From: Dipetalonema caudispina
Lineage: Eukaryota; Nematoda; Chromadorea; Rhabditida; Onchocercidae
Assembly: GCA_013365325.1 (NCBI GenBank)
Contig: JABVXV010000047.1
Coordinates: 1 to 64,000, forward strand
DNA: 64,000 nucleotides
Reading direction: 5' to 3'
Below are positions 34,511 through 48,000 of this stretch, piece after piece. Numbering within the stretch: position 1 is the stretch's first letter; each line of letters begins with the position of its first letter. Below the pieces are notes generated by a model. The model saw nothing but the letters and a program-made list of their open reading frames with translations. It was not told where the DNA came from and searched no databases. A program made the position numbers and the translations under genes.

Positions 34511-34762
34511 TTAGAAGAGAGGGGTCGGCTTCACGTGCATGCTTTCATGTGTTGATGATGCTAGTTTCACGGAGGGAGTTTCGTTATCTTTTCTGTGCTT
34601 ATCACTGTTATATCTGCAACGATCAGTGCTTGCATTAAATTTTACTAATCTCTGAGGTGCATATTTTCGAAGTAGAAGTAATGGGAATGATTCCCATTTT
34701 GCAGCCTGATTCCTGCCGTTTGCAAACTTGAAATTGAGCCTTTCATTTTTTCGGCGGTTCAT
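34511..34762 (-). CDS. Possible small single-exon protein (83 residues)
   Basis: A complete ATG-to-stop frame starting MNRRKNERLNFKFANGRNQ and ending HVKPTPLF. It is basic, has mixed codon use and a balanced residue composition unlike the T/K-rich noise ORFs nearby. It lies antisense to the likely downstream region of the nucleolin-like gene. A second open frame (34256-34477) follows on the same strand. I do not recognise it, and it may be an exon of a larger gene or chance. Confidence 0.3.
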   Translation of the reverse strand: MNRRKNERLNFKFANGRNQAAKWESFPLLLLRKYAPQRLVKFNASTDRCRYNSDKHRKDNETPSVKLASSTHESMHVKPTPLF

Positions 34763-35225
34763 CGATTACATACCCTCTCTTATTTTTTTGTGCTTTTATT
34801 TAGTACCACCATTAACAATTTGGAAAGCAAACAGTGAGGATATTTTTAGCATGGAGAGTGAAGTAGATTAACTTCATTATTTCTATTAGGATGACTCTGG
34901 TAACTCTGGGTTAACCAGCGATGGCATCATGTTGAAATTGAAAAAATAATTTATGAATTCCGTATGCTAGGTCTTGTGACGGGATTGCTTGAAATGTACT
35001 AGGCATTAATGTACAACTGGGACATGAATATGATGATTAAACAACTGTTGAATTCAAACTTTATTATCTCACTTCTATTTGGTTTTCAAAAATGTGGGTC
35101 CAGTGAGAATCATATATTAATATAGTTCATTTGAAAGAGATAGGATGGTAGATAGATTTTGTGAATAAAGATTATTCGAAAAGGATTATTCCGATTGATC
35201 GGATAGTTGAACGCGTAAATTGGCT

Positions 35226-35420
35226 TCATTGGGTTCTTGCTGGAATCATTGCTGCTTTCGATGCAATTTCGATGAACAGTAGCAGAAATCGTCGGGTGTC
35301 CTTGGTACGATAAGGTGCAGCCGTCTCATCAATGCAGTCATCGATTCGCATCGTCGATAAGGGTTCTTTGACAGGCGTTGGGGTGTTTGACACGTATTGT
35401 ATTACTGTGGTGTTTATCAT
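35226..35420 (-). CDS. Possible small protein (64 residues)
   Basis: A complete frame with start context AAAATG. It reads MINTTVIQYVSNTPTPVKEP, continues STMRIDDCIDETAAPYRTKD, and ends with an amphipathic stretch RRFLLLFIEIASKAAMIPAR. Its base composition is richer in GC than the surroundings, and residue use is protein-like. It lies head-to-head with AASDHPPT, about 230 bp away. There is no recognisable family, signal peptide or certain membrane helix. An acceptor-like TACATTAG lies about 30 bp before the ATG. Confidence 0.45.
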   Translation of the reverse strand: MINTTVIQYVSNTPTPVKEPLSTMRIDDCIDETAAPYRTKDTRRFLLLFIEIASKAAMIPARTQ

Positions 35421-35647
35421 TTTATCGGCGAGTTGTTACCGACCTACTAATGTAATGCTTCTGTGTTATGCATCCTGTTGGTGATTTATTTGATTTTATT
35501 CAATGTCGATCATTATACATTTGAGAATTTCATCCCACCGTAATAGAATTGTTTATTCACATCATTTTATTTTATTTTTTCCGTCCATGTACTAATGAAT
35601 TAAATTCAATTCATTCTTCAGTGTTACAAATGTTTCAGTCTTTACTA

Positions 35648-37625
35648 ATGCAGGCTAGAGATTGCAAATGCCACCGCTTGGCGGTTAGCCTTAACGAAAC
35701 GTTGAACAGTTTAAATTTTGAAGCTGACTTTCGAAAAGCTGTGCAATCGCTAACTGCTGTAAGTAATCGCTCTAATTAAATCTCCAATTCATCTTTTTCT
35801 GTCAATCATTCTCTGCTGATAGCTTGTCAGCATTGAACATACGCTAGCACTGAAATCAAACTTTGTAGTATGAAATAGTAGAATAAGTTATTGTGGAGAT
35901 GCAACGACTTTGTGAGATCAGAAATACAGCTCAAACAAAAAGCCCCCATAATAATTCAATGATTGGAATTTCCAGTTTATTTGGAGAATCAAGCCTTCTA
36001 AAGTTATAGGAAGAATGTGCGAAGGCTGCGAGATTTCGTTATAAAGACGATACGCTTGCTTCCATAATAGGACGTCTTTTTCTTCGTCAGGTTGTTTCAT
36101 ATTCGCCGTTATCTCTAGCAGTTTTGAATTCATCCTCAATTTTCTTCCTCTGTCACAATTGTATATGGAGAAACATATATACAGGAAAACCTTTTCGTTG
36201 AGTTTCTAAATAATGTTTTATAGGCTACAAGACGCTTGTCGAACGTGGAATGGAGTACAATTAAGTTTGGGCGAACTGAAAAAGGAAAGCCTTATCTTAT
36301 GAGTCCAAATAATACAAAATATGGCTTGAATGTATCACATCAGGGAGATTATGTAGCATTCGCGAGTAGTTGTTCGCTGAGGGTGGGTAATATTTGAGGC
36401 TTCCTTGTTTTATGGAGAAAAATCTCATTTATTGCTAAGTGCATCTAAATTATATACTTTCATTTATTTCATTAATGGAAATTCTTTAATTGTTTATTCA
36501 CTGTTTGCTTTTGAAACATAAATTCAAATATTTTTTTTTTCTCATCCGTTTCAAAATAATAATTGGGAACAACTTTAAGGTTGGTGTAGATTGTATGCGG
36601 TTGGATAAAGAAAGAAATAATAAATCGGCTGATGATTATATCACATCAATGGCGAAATCAGCTGGTCCGGAAGAGTTGAGGATGATGAGAACCCAAGCAA
36701 CCGATCAAATGAAAATGATTTATTTCTATCGGTACTGGTGTTTGAAAGAAGCAGTTCTTAAAGTGAGTTTATATCATGATTGGTGCATTCTATGATATTA
36801 TCACAGTTCAAATGTAGTTAGAGTTTTCTAGAAGGCTCTAAGATTACCTGAAGTTTTATAGGGTTTCTTCGAATATGAAAGGACTTTTTTGAATTCATAC
36901 AATTTCCTAGAATCTTGTAATATCCTGAAATTTCGTAGCATATCTGCAGATCTACAAAAGTTAGGATTAATTCTCTCAACATCTGAATTTTTCCCAAGCT
37001 GCATTACATTTTAGTTTATTGAGGAATGGTTTACATATATTTTCGGATTTCAGCGAACTAACAGACTTTTTTTAAGGCAACCGGAGAGGGTTTGCTGTCA
37101 GATTTAAGTCGACTGAATTTCCATATCGAACCAAGGGAACGTTATCGACCGAGGTGTTTCATTACATCAACTACTGTGTCATTGGACGGCAAATTACAAG
37201 ACGAATGGATCCTAGAGGAAACATTCATCGATGAAATGCACAATGCTGCAGTAGGTTTTTTATATGAATTTACAATACGAACAAAACATAAATCATAAAA
37301 AGGGAACTACAGTCGCATCCTCCACTTTGTTGTCTCTTTTTATGTCTTCTTCAAATTACTAAAATCATAATATTCTCCACTCATCTATCTGTATTACTTG
37401 AGAAATATTATTTAAAAACATTTAAATGCAGTCTAGTTGTAGGTGTGTCGTGAGAAACGGTTGCCAAGTCATTGTCTGTATTCGGTAAATCCTGACACAC
37501 GAATATACTTTGGTTTTGTCGATATTAGTTTTTTACTCGAAGGTGCTGCTATTCTAAATCCTCTACCTGAGAATGGTGCTGCTGAGTGGATGAATTTCAA
37601 CGCCAAACCAAGAAAGATCCTTTAA
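35648..37625 (+). CDS. AASDHPPT: 4'-phosphopantetheinyl transferase (AASDHPPT type), 296 residues, six exons
   Basis: Transfers phosphopantetheine from CoA to a serine of acyl-carrier proteins (fatty-acid synthase, mitochondrial ACP, aminoadipate dehydrogenase). Exons: 35648-35758, 36010-36090, 36224-36382, 36580-36762, 37077-37250, 37443-37625; all in phase. Family motifs: FRYKDDTLASIIGRLFLRQ (substrate region), FGRTEKGKPYL, NVSHQGDYVAFA, the Mg-binding VGVDCM, and FYRYWCLKEAVLKATGEGL with the W-x-x-KE-x-x-x-K signature that ends the catalytic core. The length is close to the human enzyme (309). An in-frame ATG at 35630 is an alternative start. The acceptor choice (35621 or 35638) decides between them, so the true N-terminus is uncertain by six residues. 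AATAAA lies at 37754-37759. Confidence 0.95.
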
Positions 37626-37753
37626 ATGGTGCTAAAAGGAACTATTATAAACTTTAACATGCTTATACTGTTTTATCTTGCAATTTACAAGCAACCCTCT
37701 TTTCTCCAAAAGTTTTTCTTGGTAGTAGTTGTACCCTACCCTGCCTTCCTACA

Positions 37754-37759
37754 AATAAA
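37754..37759 (+). terminator. Polyadenylation signal AATAAA of AASDHPPT
   Basis: Canonical hexamer about 130 bp past the stop codon at 37625, a normal distance. Confidence 0.65.
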
Positions 37760-39065
37760 TTCAATCATGTACTTCTCCCAGATTTACAAAAATATCGCCT
37801 GATCATGGTGCTTTCAATTTAGTTCCTGAACACACCCATTTAAATTCATCATTTTTTTACTTTACACAATCAATGTTTGGATACATGATTATAAAACAAC
37901 ATCACGAGAATACTGTGATTTTCTTGCTATGCCCTACAGTAGTGAGTATTTTAGCTGTTCAGCATCTTGGAGAATAGTTTGTTTCCTAGAAAAAAGGTAA
38001 TCAGTCCTGGTGCTATCAAATACCTTAAAGTCGAAATAACGGGATGGGAGTAGCTGTAACATTCGTGCACTATCATATGCATATTTCTTGAAAGATGTAA
38101 CTATGTATGAAACTGTATAGGTGAATAAACCTATGGTGTCAGGTCGCAACCGACTCTAGGAGTATCCCCTCACAAAACTCAATATGCAAAAATCGTATCA
38201 AACAATTATGCTTCAGAAGGAAGTGTACGATATAAATTAATATAGCACAACAGCTTCTTGCACGGCAAAAAAGCGGTTCACTCTCAAATTAGTAGCAACC
38301 TAAATAAACTCTTAAAATCAGTTCAACAAAAACAAGGGGATATCGAAAAAGGCTTGCAACACAAGAATATACTAGATTACTCAAACGTGCTAGTACATCA
38401 TAAGTCTGCCGTATTGTTTACACCTGTAACGTTTGAACGATTTGTTTGTTTCCTTCTCGCACTCATCTTTTGGAGTTTTGTTTCTTTTGTCAATTGATGC
38501 TTCCTACTGGAACATACCAAGCCAAAAATCTGGACAGGCATTTCGCGGTAAGCGGACAAGGCAGAATCCAAGGGGAGATACAATGAAAATGGGCTGACTG
38601 CATGTAGTACACGCATACGTCGTTTGTGTTTTGTTTGGAAGCATTTACTTCTGCTCAGAAAAAATATTTCAAGAGCTTATTTCACAAAGTGAACATTTCC
38701 AATGAAGTACAGTATATATGTGATCTGAAAAAGTACATAGAAAAGCTTTAACCGGATAACAAACACAACTGATGACAGCAAAATCTTTGCAAGAACGGAT
38801 AGAAAAAAATATGCCCTAGAAGTCTCACAAAGTTCACAAACAATAATAATGGAAAATATATCATTCAACTCACACGTTATTGGAGTAATGCGAGATTACT
38901 TTTCTAAGACTCCAAATATGAATAACTAAGAAATTACATGGGAGTTAAAAGTTAAAGAAGAGTAATCGCGATCCGAATTGCTTACGCAGAGATATTTGCG
39001 TCACACTGTGACATTAACAAGAGAAACGAACAAATCAACCCAAACATCAGACGATATAAGAATCT
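37760..39065. other. Convergent 3' regions of AASDHPPT and the NOP16-like gene
   Basis: Tail-to-tail spacer. A 71-codon minus-strand open frame at 37934-38149 is fairly protein-like but starts inside a likely 3' UTR and matches nothing. I therefore leave it unassigned. Confidence 0.4.
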
Positions 39066-42000
39066 TTATGCAACTGAGCCGTTCTCTTCAGCTTTTTGTT
39101 TCAAATATGCTTCATATTGTGGGCTTTCCTTGAAAATTCGTATTTTTCGCGCTATTCCCTTGGCTGAGTCACGGAAAATATTGCCTTGATCTTTTGCCAT
39201 TGCCTTAAAACAACTTGTACAACATTGTGGATTATTCAATTAGTACAGGTCAAGCAAGCTACCTAACAAACATCTTTGATTAATTTTAACAAAAAATAAA
39301 AAATGAAAACGGAAATTTTAGGACCCAGTGAGAACAATTTTCTGAATTAAAGTTAGAAATTAACTGAGAGAGAAATCACCTCATAATCTTCTCCATGTTT
39401 TTCAATCATGCGTACACAAAACTGGATGTCACGGGGTAGAAGTTTGCAGACGCGTTCACGAGCTGCTGGGACACGACTTATTCCATCCGCTGGTGATGCC
39501 AAAACGACTGGTTCCTTCTTTTCAACACCAACATCATATTTTGCTTCCTTCGCACAATTTGTTACAGCCAAATTCTATAATTTTAATAAAGTAAACTGGG
39601 AGAGGATCTGAACAATATGTATCCATTATGTATATGCTGAGTAAGACTAATTTCACAAATCTCGATTTTGGAGATGTTTGTTGAGTAAAGTTCGTGCATT
39701 TTAACAAATGCAAAACAACTACATAGACAATTCTACGAAAAGACTAGTATTTAATACAGAAAGAGAAACTTGAATTTTGTTCCGAAATCATTTGAAGCTG
39801 CGAAATACTAGAAGTGTTTGTGATTAAGATTATAGAAACACAAAGATCGAACAACATGACCCGAAGTTCATGTTAATCGGCTATGCAGCGTCAGTAGCGG
39901 AATAGATACTACACTCATCTCATGTGGTCACAAATACTTTTCCAGTTGGAAAACCGCTCCAAATTTTATGTTCTTTTGGTATAATAGTTTTGGAATGTTC
40001 CAAAGAGATTCTAAAACATAGTTAAGCACAGTGACGAACCCCAGTAACATTACCACTCGAAATGAGATTTGTAGCACCCGACGGTTCCGGATGTTCTTTT
40101 GCAAGCCTAGCCATGTTCATTTCTAGCTCTTCTAGAATAGATGCCTTCATAATCATTTCTGTTGTTGATAACGTTCCTGAATCATTTCATACATATAAGT
40201 TCGAAATGGTATGAATAATATAAAGTAATGGTTCCAAACAATTCTGCTGCTTGAATTTCTTAATCATCCCCAAGATTGCTGAGGATTTCGATGAAAGAAT
40301 CTCAGTACTGTTAAAGTATAATTTCATGTCAGATAAGCGTATCCAGATTATTCATATCTCCGTGTCTCCTCCCGACCGAACGATCTTTCTCATGCATCAT
40401 TTGATGACATGCGGTGATTGCTTACTACATCATTTTATTCGTTAAGTCAACACATGTGATGCAACAATACTGGAAGATTCCACATACTAATAAATGAAAA
40501 TAGAGGCTATGATCGTATGAAAATTGAAAAAGCTGCATTAGCAAAGCATCTAATTCATACAACTAAATTAACTCTCTAACAACAGTGAACTATACCTGAA
40601 TCCTTTGAGATTTTACCACCACAGAACGTTATATGATCCATAATCTCTTCAGTCTTAAATCCTGCGCTTTCCAAGGCACAACTTTGGTCCTTTGTAAGAT
40701 GCGCCATAGACTAAATATAACAAAATCAACTTCCTTAAGTTACACTTTCTAACTAAAAAACAGCAAGAGATCACGTAAAAACTTCAAGAGAGTTTAAGTT
40801 ATGAAACATTTCTGATTTTAATGAGAAACATTGATACTTCTTATTTGGTCTGTGGAATGACTAGCAGCAATAATTTTCTGCAAACCTCATTTAATCCTTT
40901 ATTCTCTTTCTTTTCTGAAATATCCTCTTCTTGCTTCTTAAACTGAAACAAAAACAAGGAATTTCCAGTTCTTTTGACAAGCTGTTTCATACAACAATAT
41001 GAATTTTTCAGTGCTTCAAAATTTTCAAATTCGAAGTTTACGTATGAGAATCAATAATCTATGCAAATCGATACTAGTTGTATGGATTAACTAGCTTAAT
41101 GTATGGATAGAAGTTGAAGATGTATTCTAGGACAAAATAGACAAAAGTGTTCAGAAATCCAGAAGGATAAGGCTCTAATTAAGAGATCACAGCATGTGGG
41201 ACAATTATCTCCTATCAAGAAGGATTAAGAAGAATGAAATATCGCAGGTTAGACCATTATAAAAGAAAAGTTTGACAGAGAAGATAACTGAATTTCTCTT
41301 TACTTTCTAGTAAATGTTTAGCCACTACCGTTAGGGATATGTCCACCAGAAATAGGATGTAAATATTTAGTTAAAGCAGTTATGAATGTTTTGGATCGAC
41401 AAATGTTAATCAAATCATTCAGATTACTTTTTGCTTCCGCAAACGCTATGAAAAGGCACGATATTATGAAAAACTTTCAATTTAAATTAATAAAAATGCT
41501 TATTATTACGTAATACTAACAGAACAATAACATAACATCCAATCTCAACTATTTTAATATTAAAATTAATTGGAATAAAATTCCAATACATTTTGCAAAC
41601 TTGGCTAAATTGTTACAGTTCAACATGTTGCTATTAAAACTTTATGTTAAAAGCTTCAATTCATCAGTTGGTTTTTGTTAATAATCTAGTAGATCGGCAG
41701 TGGGCTAATAAGCAGCTGTTCATAAAGTCATAAAGATATTTTAAATTAAAGTAGCTCTTAAGAGAAATATATTGATGTTCTTTGATTAGATGACGAAGAC
41801 GGATACTAAATTCGTAACTACAGTGCACAGTCAATTAATGAGTGCAGTGTGAAAAAGCTGCAGGAAAGACCACGACTTCAGAATGTAACTAGACTCGAAG
41901 AAAAAAAACACTGATAAAATAAGTGGTGCAAAATCTGGTGATAAATCTTGAAAGATCGATGAAAGTTTGTAAAACTGTTCATGGTATTATTTTCTATCAA

Positions 42001-45000
42001 GAAATGCTAAAACTTTTCAGCCGTCAAGGGAAAGGATGAAATCTTCCAACTTCCTATAATATTTTTTGTAGCAGAGTTAATAATGTGCGCTCTTAATTCG
42101 TTAGGTCGCTAGGAGTATGTAAGCGTTCATTCACAGTACCCTCTTTTGAGTTTAAGATAAACGATATGCTTCCTCACTGCACTCCCAAAACATTTCCCAC
42201 GTAAGAAAAAAAAAAAAAAAAAAACAATTACCTGATCCCCAGATTTTACGACAGACGTAGCTTGAGTGACCTTCTCATTTTCATTTCGAGTCTAAATTTT
42301 GCAACAATAAAAAAAACTGAAGGAAGACGAGAATTGTTTTCAGTAAAATAGGAAAACAGATTCACTATACAGGGCCAAATATTATATAAAGAGTAACCTT
42401 GCCAGTGCATTCCTCGGGTTTCAGCTGTTGTTCATCACGATGTCTTCCTTTTTTCTTCTGTCGTCGTCCGATTATCTCTGTAAAATCTGCTTTTTCTTCT
42501 TCGTAGTCCATCTCATGCGTGTCTTCCTAAAATCTTCTATTTCAGTCCGAAATTTTCTATAAACATTAACCAAATCTGACTTACTGCTTTAAAGGAAAAA
42601 AAGTCACTCGGAGTGTCAATCTATGCAATGCGTACACCTCCTGTTGTTAGCAGTAAGGCCAGTTTACAAATAAATCATAAATTGAACAAATTTAAAAAGG
42701 TGTTATAGATGGATAAATTGAAATTTAAACAACAATTGACCCTTCCTGAAGAAGCATTAGGAATATATGTGAAACAGTTCAAGAGGGGAAAAGGTAAGGG
42801 AGTGTGTATCCACTACATTAAATTCACTACGAATTCACATTTAAGTCAGATGAACAGTAGCACTACTTGTATCACGATGGTAATCGCAATCCATCTGTTG
42901 TTTCATGCCCACAGACCGATTCTAAAATCATGTCTGAAAATCCAAATCTCGCTCTATATACAATTCATGAATACAGTAGTTGCTCCTCTTCTGTGGCAAT
43001 ACTAACGAAAATCCAACAACTGCATGTCATTAAAACATATGTAACTACCAAAATTCCACAATAAGAATGAGACATACTTCAACGAAATCATGCTCTGACA
43101 ACAGATTGTTGGGATCTGATCGTCGAATTCTCTTTTCCTTTTTGTGCTCTTTACATATTCCTTCAGCTTTCCCTCTGCTCGCATAAACTTCATTCTGTTC
43201 ATCTTCGTTTGCTATCTAAATAATAAGTGCTCATTGTTTAACCATCATATTTCTTTGCAGAAATTTTCTAATATTCATCTTTTAAAACACTGAAAAAACC
43301 TTGGTGAACAGTCAAAGTAATGTATTCGAAGTCAACGGTTGAAACAGCTGCTTCAAAAAAAAAGACACAAAGCCGTGTTCCAAATTACTGATTGTCTTGC
43401 ATCAATTCTTGCCATATTTTCATAGAGATTTTTCAAAGTGATTTCATTTTGCGGTGAAGAGTGGTTAAAAAACTTCGATCGCAATTAGATGTTTCTAACC
43501 CAAACTTACCGTCTATGGTCACTTATTACTTTGATAATACATAAGGGTGCGCAACCAGAAAGAAATTTAACGAAAGTATCCGGAGATTGGATTAAAAAAT
43601 GAGGAAGCAGCAAAATGAACCTATTCTAGCTGTTCAGTTTCCTTTTCTCTCACCAATGCCTTTTCTTCCAGAAACTCACGAGCAGTGCCCACTTTAGCGC
43701 TACTAACAACGTCCGAGTCCACTAAATGGTCTTGCCCGATCTCCTAAATATGAGTCACCTAATCCTTGTGGATTTAAAATTTAAGGATTCTATTAGTTGT
43801 TTTAAAAATCAAGACAATACTAAAAAGGAAATTCCACCTTTGCTAATCAAATTCCAAGAAAAAATCTAATGATTCGTTACAAAGCAGGTCTGCAAGGCAG
43901 AATCTTTATTAAAAAGTAATTTATCGAATTTTTTTTTGACAACCTCCTTTAAGAAATACAAAGAATTCGATAGATTCTGCTTGGCAGATCTGCTTTGTAG
44001 CGAATCATTAAAAGACTTCCTCTATATGATTGGAAAGATATATTTGTGTACGGCATCAAACGGCAAAGTATGATACCACTTAAGAGCTTGCCAACGTCCA
44101 CAAAACGGTTTCAATGCCATCGATGAATCCTCGGCCCGTCAAATGCCGCGAGATATCTACGAATCTCTGATGGCTCCGGACTCCATATCTTAATATGTAC
44201 TACCCTGACGATGAGTCACTGGTCGTTGGAAGAATTTGGTGTAAATCTTGTTGAAAGAAGAACCGCACGTAAATCCATGGAAAACATGCAAAAAATATGT
44301 CAAAAAAAAGAGATCAAAGAGCAATTGGAAGAATGAGTTTCATAGGAGCTAAATCTCTCCCCTATTGCTCAATTCGCCATTTTTACTCACAAAATGAGCA
44401 GAAACAAATTAAACAGTGTTACAAGATAAGGATTAAAGAGAATCAGAACGGCAATGACGTAAATCACCGAGATATGAAGCGGTGGATCTCGTAAACGACA
44501 AAGGGAATAGATACCGAAACCATCGGTTGAAACTTGTTGATCTCTTTCCTAAGCTATAATTACAGAAGACTTTGTAAAAATGATCTCTGTCAATGCTAAT
44601 TAATCACTAAAACATATCGTTCCCAGAAGAACGTCAGCGAGTCTCCTGAGAAAAACAAAAAAGAGAAGCGCTGTGGTATCTTTTTTACGAATAAGTTAAA
44701 ATAGGCAACTGGATTTGAAAAAAAAACCCTGGGAGTCTTGGTAACATCAACATGTAATGTTTCCTGTTCCCGAATAGGAGTAACACTTAAAATACAGAAA
44801 AAAAGCATTGGATATGTAGAATGAGGAGTATTTATATATTACCAAACAGGAAATCTCGACTTACTACTGGATAAAAAAAAGTATATATAATAACATTCAA
44901 CGAAGCTTTTAGCAAATGGTATGGAAGGATACACGAATGCATCATCAATAAGATGAAGCAACACTTAGACAGAGATACACCCATATAATGCTAAAATAGT

Positions 45001-48000
45001 GAAGAGACTTGTTCTGCGAAATCTTTTACAAAATTTTGGTCAAGCAATCAGTATTTATAAACTCTTTCCCCTTTATGTCATAATTATAAGAAAATGCTCA
45101 ACATGTTTATTTTACCAATTTGTTTTATAAAAATTGTCAAAAAACGCAAATTCGAAAATTTTATAAATAGATTACAAGTTCTAACTGTACCCAAAAAACT
45201 CTACCTAAATACTCTCGTTATGCAGAAAAAGGTGGGAGAGAAAGAGGAAGGAGTGCTCGCTGTCAGATATTTTCCAATCAGACATACCAAGAATTGATGA
45301 GGTGTGTTTGGACAATGAAAACCTGATTGCTGACAGCCTAATTCTAAGCAGATTAGAAGAGGGATTTCGATGACGGCTATCGTGACCTATACCAGACGAT
45401 GAAAGCAACACCACTGGGAAACGCTTTACGTCCGATGATCAGGGTGACCAGATAGTCTTGGTAATTCAGATGAAGTCCAAGAGAACAAATGACCCATCGA
45501 CAGTTACAAATAGATCAGTACAGCAAAAAGGAACGTAATACCTGTGTACGTGGCGACTAACTATACTTAGAGCGAAAAAAAAAAAGATGAATTGGTGTAC
45601 TTTGGACCCAGAATGTAGTACTGTTGGAACAATTGGTTCTTGTGACTCAATCATCTGGACTGGAACCGGAAGTTGTACTTCGTCATCTTTTGCTTTCTTA
45701 ATGATTTCTTCGATTTGACCCTTTTTTTCTGACGATTTCTTGCCAGTTTTGTTTACACCAGTAATTCGCTACAAATAGATCATAATTATACAAATGGATG
45801 CAAGAGAATAAGTTATAACACTAATGAAGAATATGTTCCATACGCCATATCCCTTTTTTCATTCTGGCACCCATGTTCTATTTCATGCGTAAAAATATTT
45901 TCAATAAACTTTTTCTTTCCATACACTGTTTTTATCAAATTTCTGAACTTCAATACAAACTAATATACAGTGAGCATAACAGTTAGTCGCGTAGAGGTAT
46001 TTTGTTTAATTCAGCAATACTTAAAACATTGAAAATTTTCAATCAATCTTCATTCGACATATACCTTCACTTTGTACTACCAGAAACGATATTCTGAACC
46101 AACGTTGACAAACTTATTAAAAATTCCTTCCTCATGAAAAGTGGAAAAGAATATCAACATCCTGGGGAATGGTATCATCCCGAAGTCCCAACTTTCCCTA
46201 AATCTATAAATATTCTGTATGGTGGAACAGATTAGTTAAGAGGGTTTTTTTATCTTTAGGTTGATACGAAATGTTGAATACCACCTTTTTTGACTGCACC
46301 AATGCTTTTTGTTCAAGCTTTACTGGACATGACGATCGGCCTATTTCCTGTTCTTCGGCTGACATCCGTCTCTCTTCCTTCAGATATTGGTGCTTTGGTT
46401 TTGACTCATTGTGCAACTTCGGTACTTTCATCGCCTTTAGCTCGTTTACTTTTTTTGCAACTATCTCTTGCTTTGCCACATTTATTGTACGCTGGGCTTG
46501 TTCATTCTAAGAAGAAGGAATTTGAAAATATTCATTAGTGGAATAATAAGCAGACTGCTTTTATGTACATCGAGAATGGTAACCAAGCGTTGTGATAACC
46601 TAGGAAATACCATTAAACGCTTTGCTTTCGTTGTTTCTTCTGTCATCGGATTTTTAGCCTTAATCGTTTTTGCGGCAGTTTTCTGCTCAGTTGATGCTTT
46701 TTTCGGTGAACCATTGCTGGATACTTCCTTCAGTTTCTGAAAAAGTCGAATCATAATGACAAAATGGACTTACACCGAGTAGCAGCTTCAACCAGGCTTG
46801 TAAAACCCGGCTTTTTTGCAGTTGATATTTCCAATCACACTTATGAATCTTCTTAGCTTATAAATGTTAAACAATTCTTATTACAACTGAATTAAAATAT
46901 AGTTATATCAATCAATATCCCTTGTATTGCTGTATTGTTAGATTATACATTCTAAAAAGTGGCTATATAAAGAAGCAATGTCCATAATATGATTGGCAAG
47001 TAAAAATCCCACTCTACTTTGAGAACAGAAGTATTTTTAACGGTAGGAGAATGCTAATTAAACATATCTACTACCAGCACAGGAAGTAAAAGAATTTTGT
47101 AAAATTACAGAAGTAATCCATTTTATTGCGGCTACGATATGTGCTTTCAAAGGACAGTTGGAAAGTGATTGCACGCGATCTAAAGATTCTACCAAATAGA
47201 AGACTACTTAACATTAATAGAAGAGATATCATGCATACTTCCTTATCCAACTAAATACTTTAAGCGTTTAATGCAGAGGTGAATATGATGGAACTGCTCT
47301 TTAACACTGAAAGCTTACGGGAAATAACGACGAACATGTTTCCTGGAAAAAAATTGAAGTATAATGAATCAGAAAATAAAATCAAACATTCGATACACGA
47401 ACAAAAGTACCGAAAATTTCACAAACCTTAAAGCAAATTATCCGAGAATGTCTAATTTTCCTCACAAATTAAATTGCAGGCTAAACTAATGAATTGATAG
47501 TAAATCAATCTTTACAACATAGTTGACCAACCGCATAAGAAAACTAAAGGGTGAAAAAGAAGCTATTATTATTGCCAGAAACAAATAAAAAATGGGAATC
47601 TCGAACGTAGTTTAATGCGAAGTAGTAGGAGTGCTGTCGGACAAGGAAAGATATGTGAGAATAGTAACCTGGAATGCAATTTTAATAAACTAAAGGTTAT
47701 AACAAGCAATCTAACAAGTACAAGTCAGTAGAATGTTGAAGTCAATCAGTATATAAAAGACTAAAAGTAAATATATTCCAATGGGAAATGCTGCTAACCC
47801 AGTAAGGGATCCACAAAGGACCAGTATTAGTGTTAGTAGAAGAGAATGACTAAGGAATATTTGTTGAATTTGGTAGTAGCATAACTATAAACTGTGTGAA
47901 TGTTTTGCTGATCATATTCTCAGACTAAAAGCAAAACATGGACTATAATATCCCATATTGACAATTTAGGGATTTCAACAATGATCATGTAAAACATATT

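Noticed and set aside
37934..38149. 71-codon minus-strand ORF between convergent genes
   Set aside because: It has no start context, acceptor support or family, and lies in the probable 3' UTR of the NOP16-like gene.
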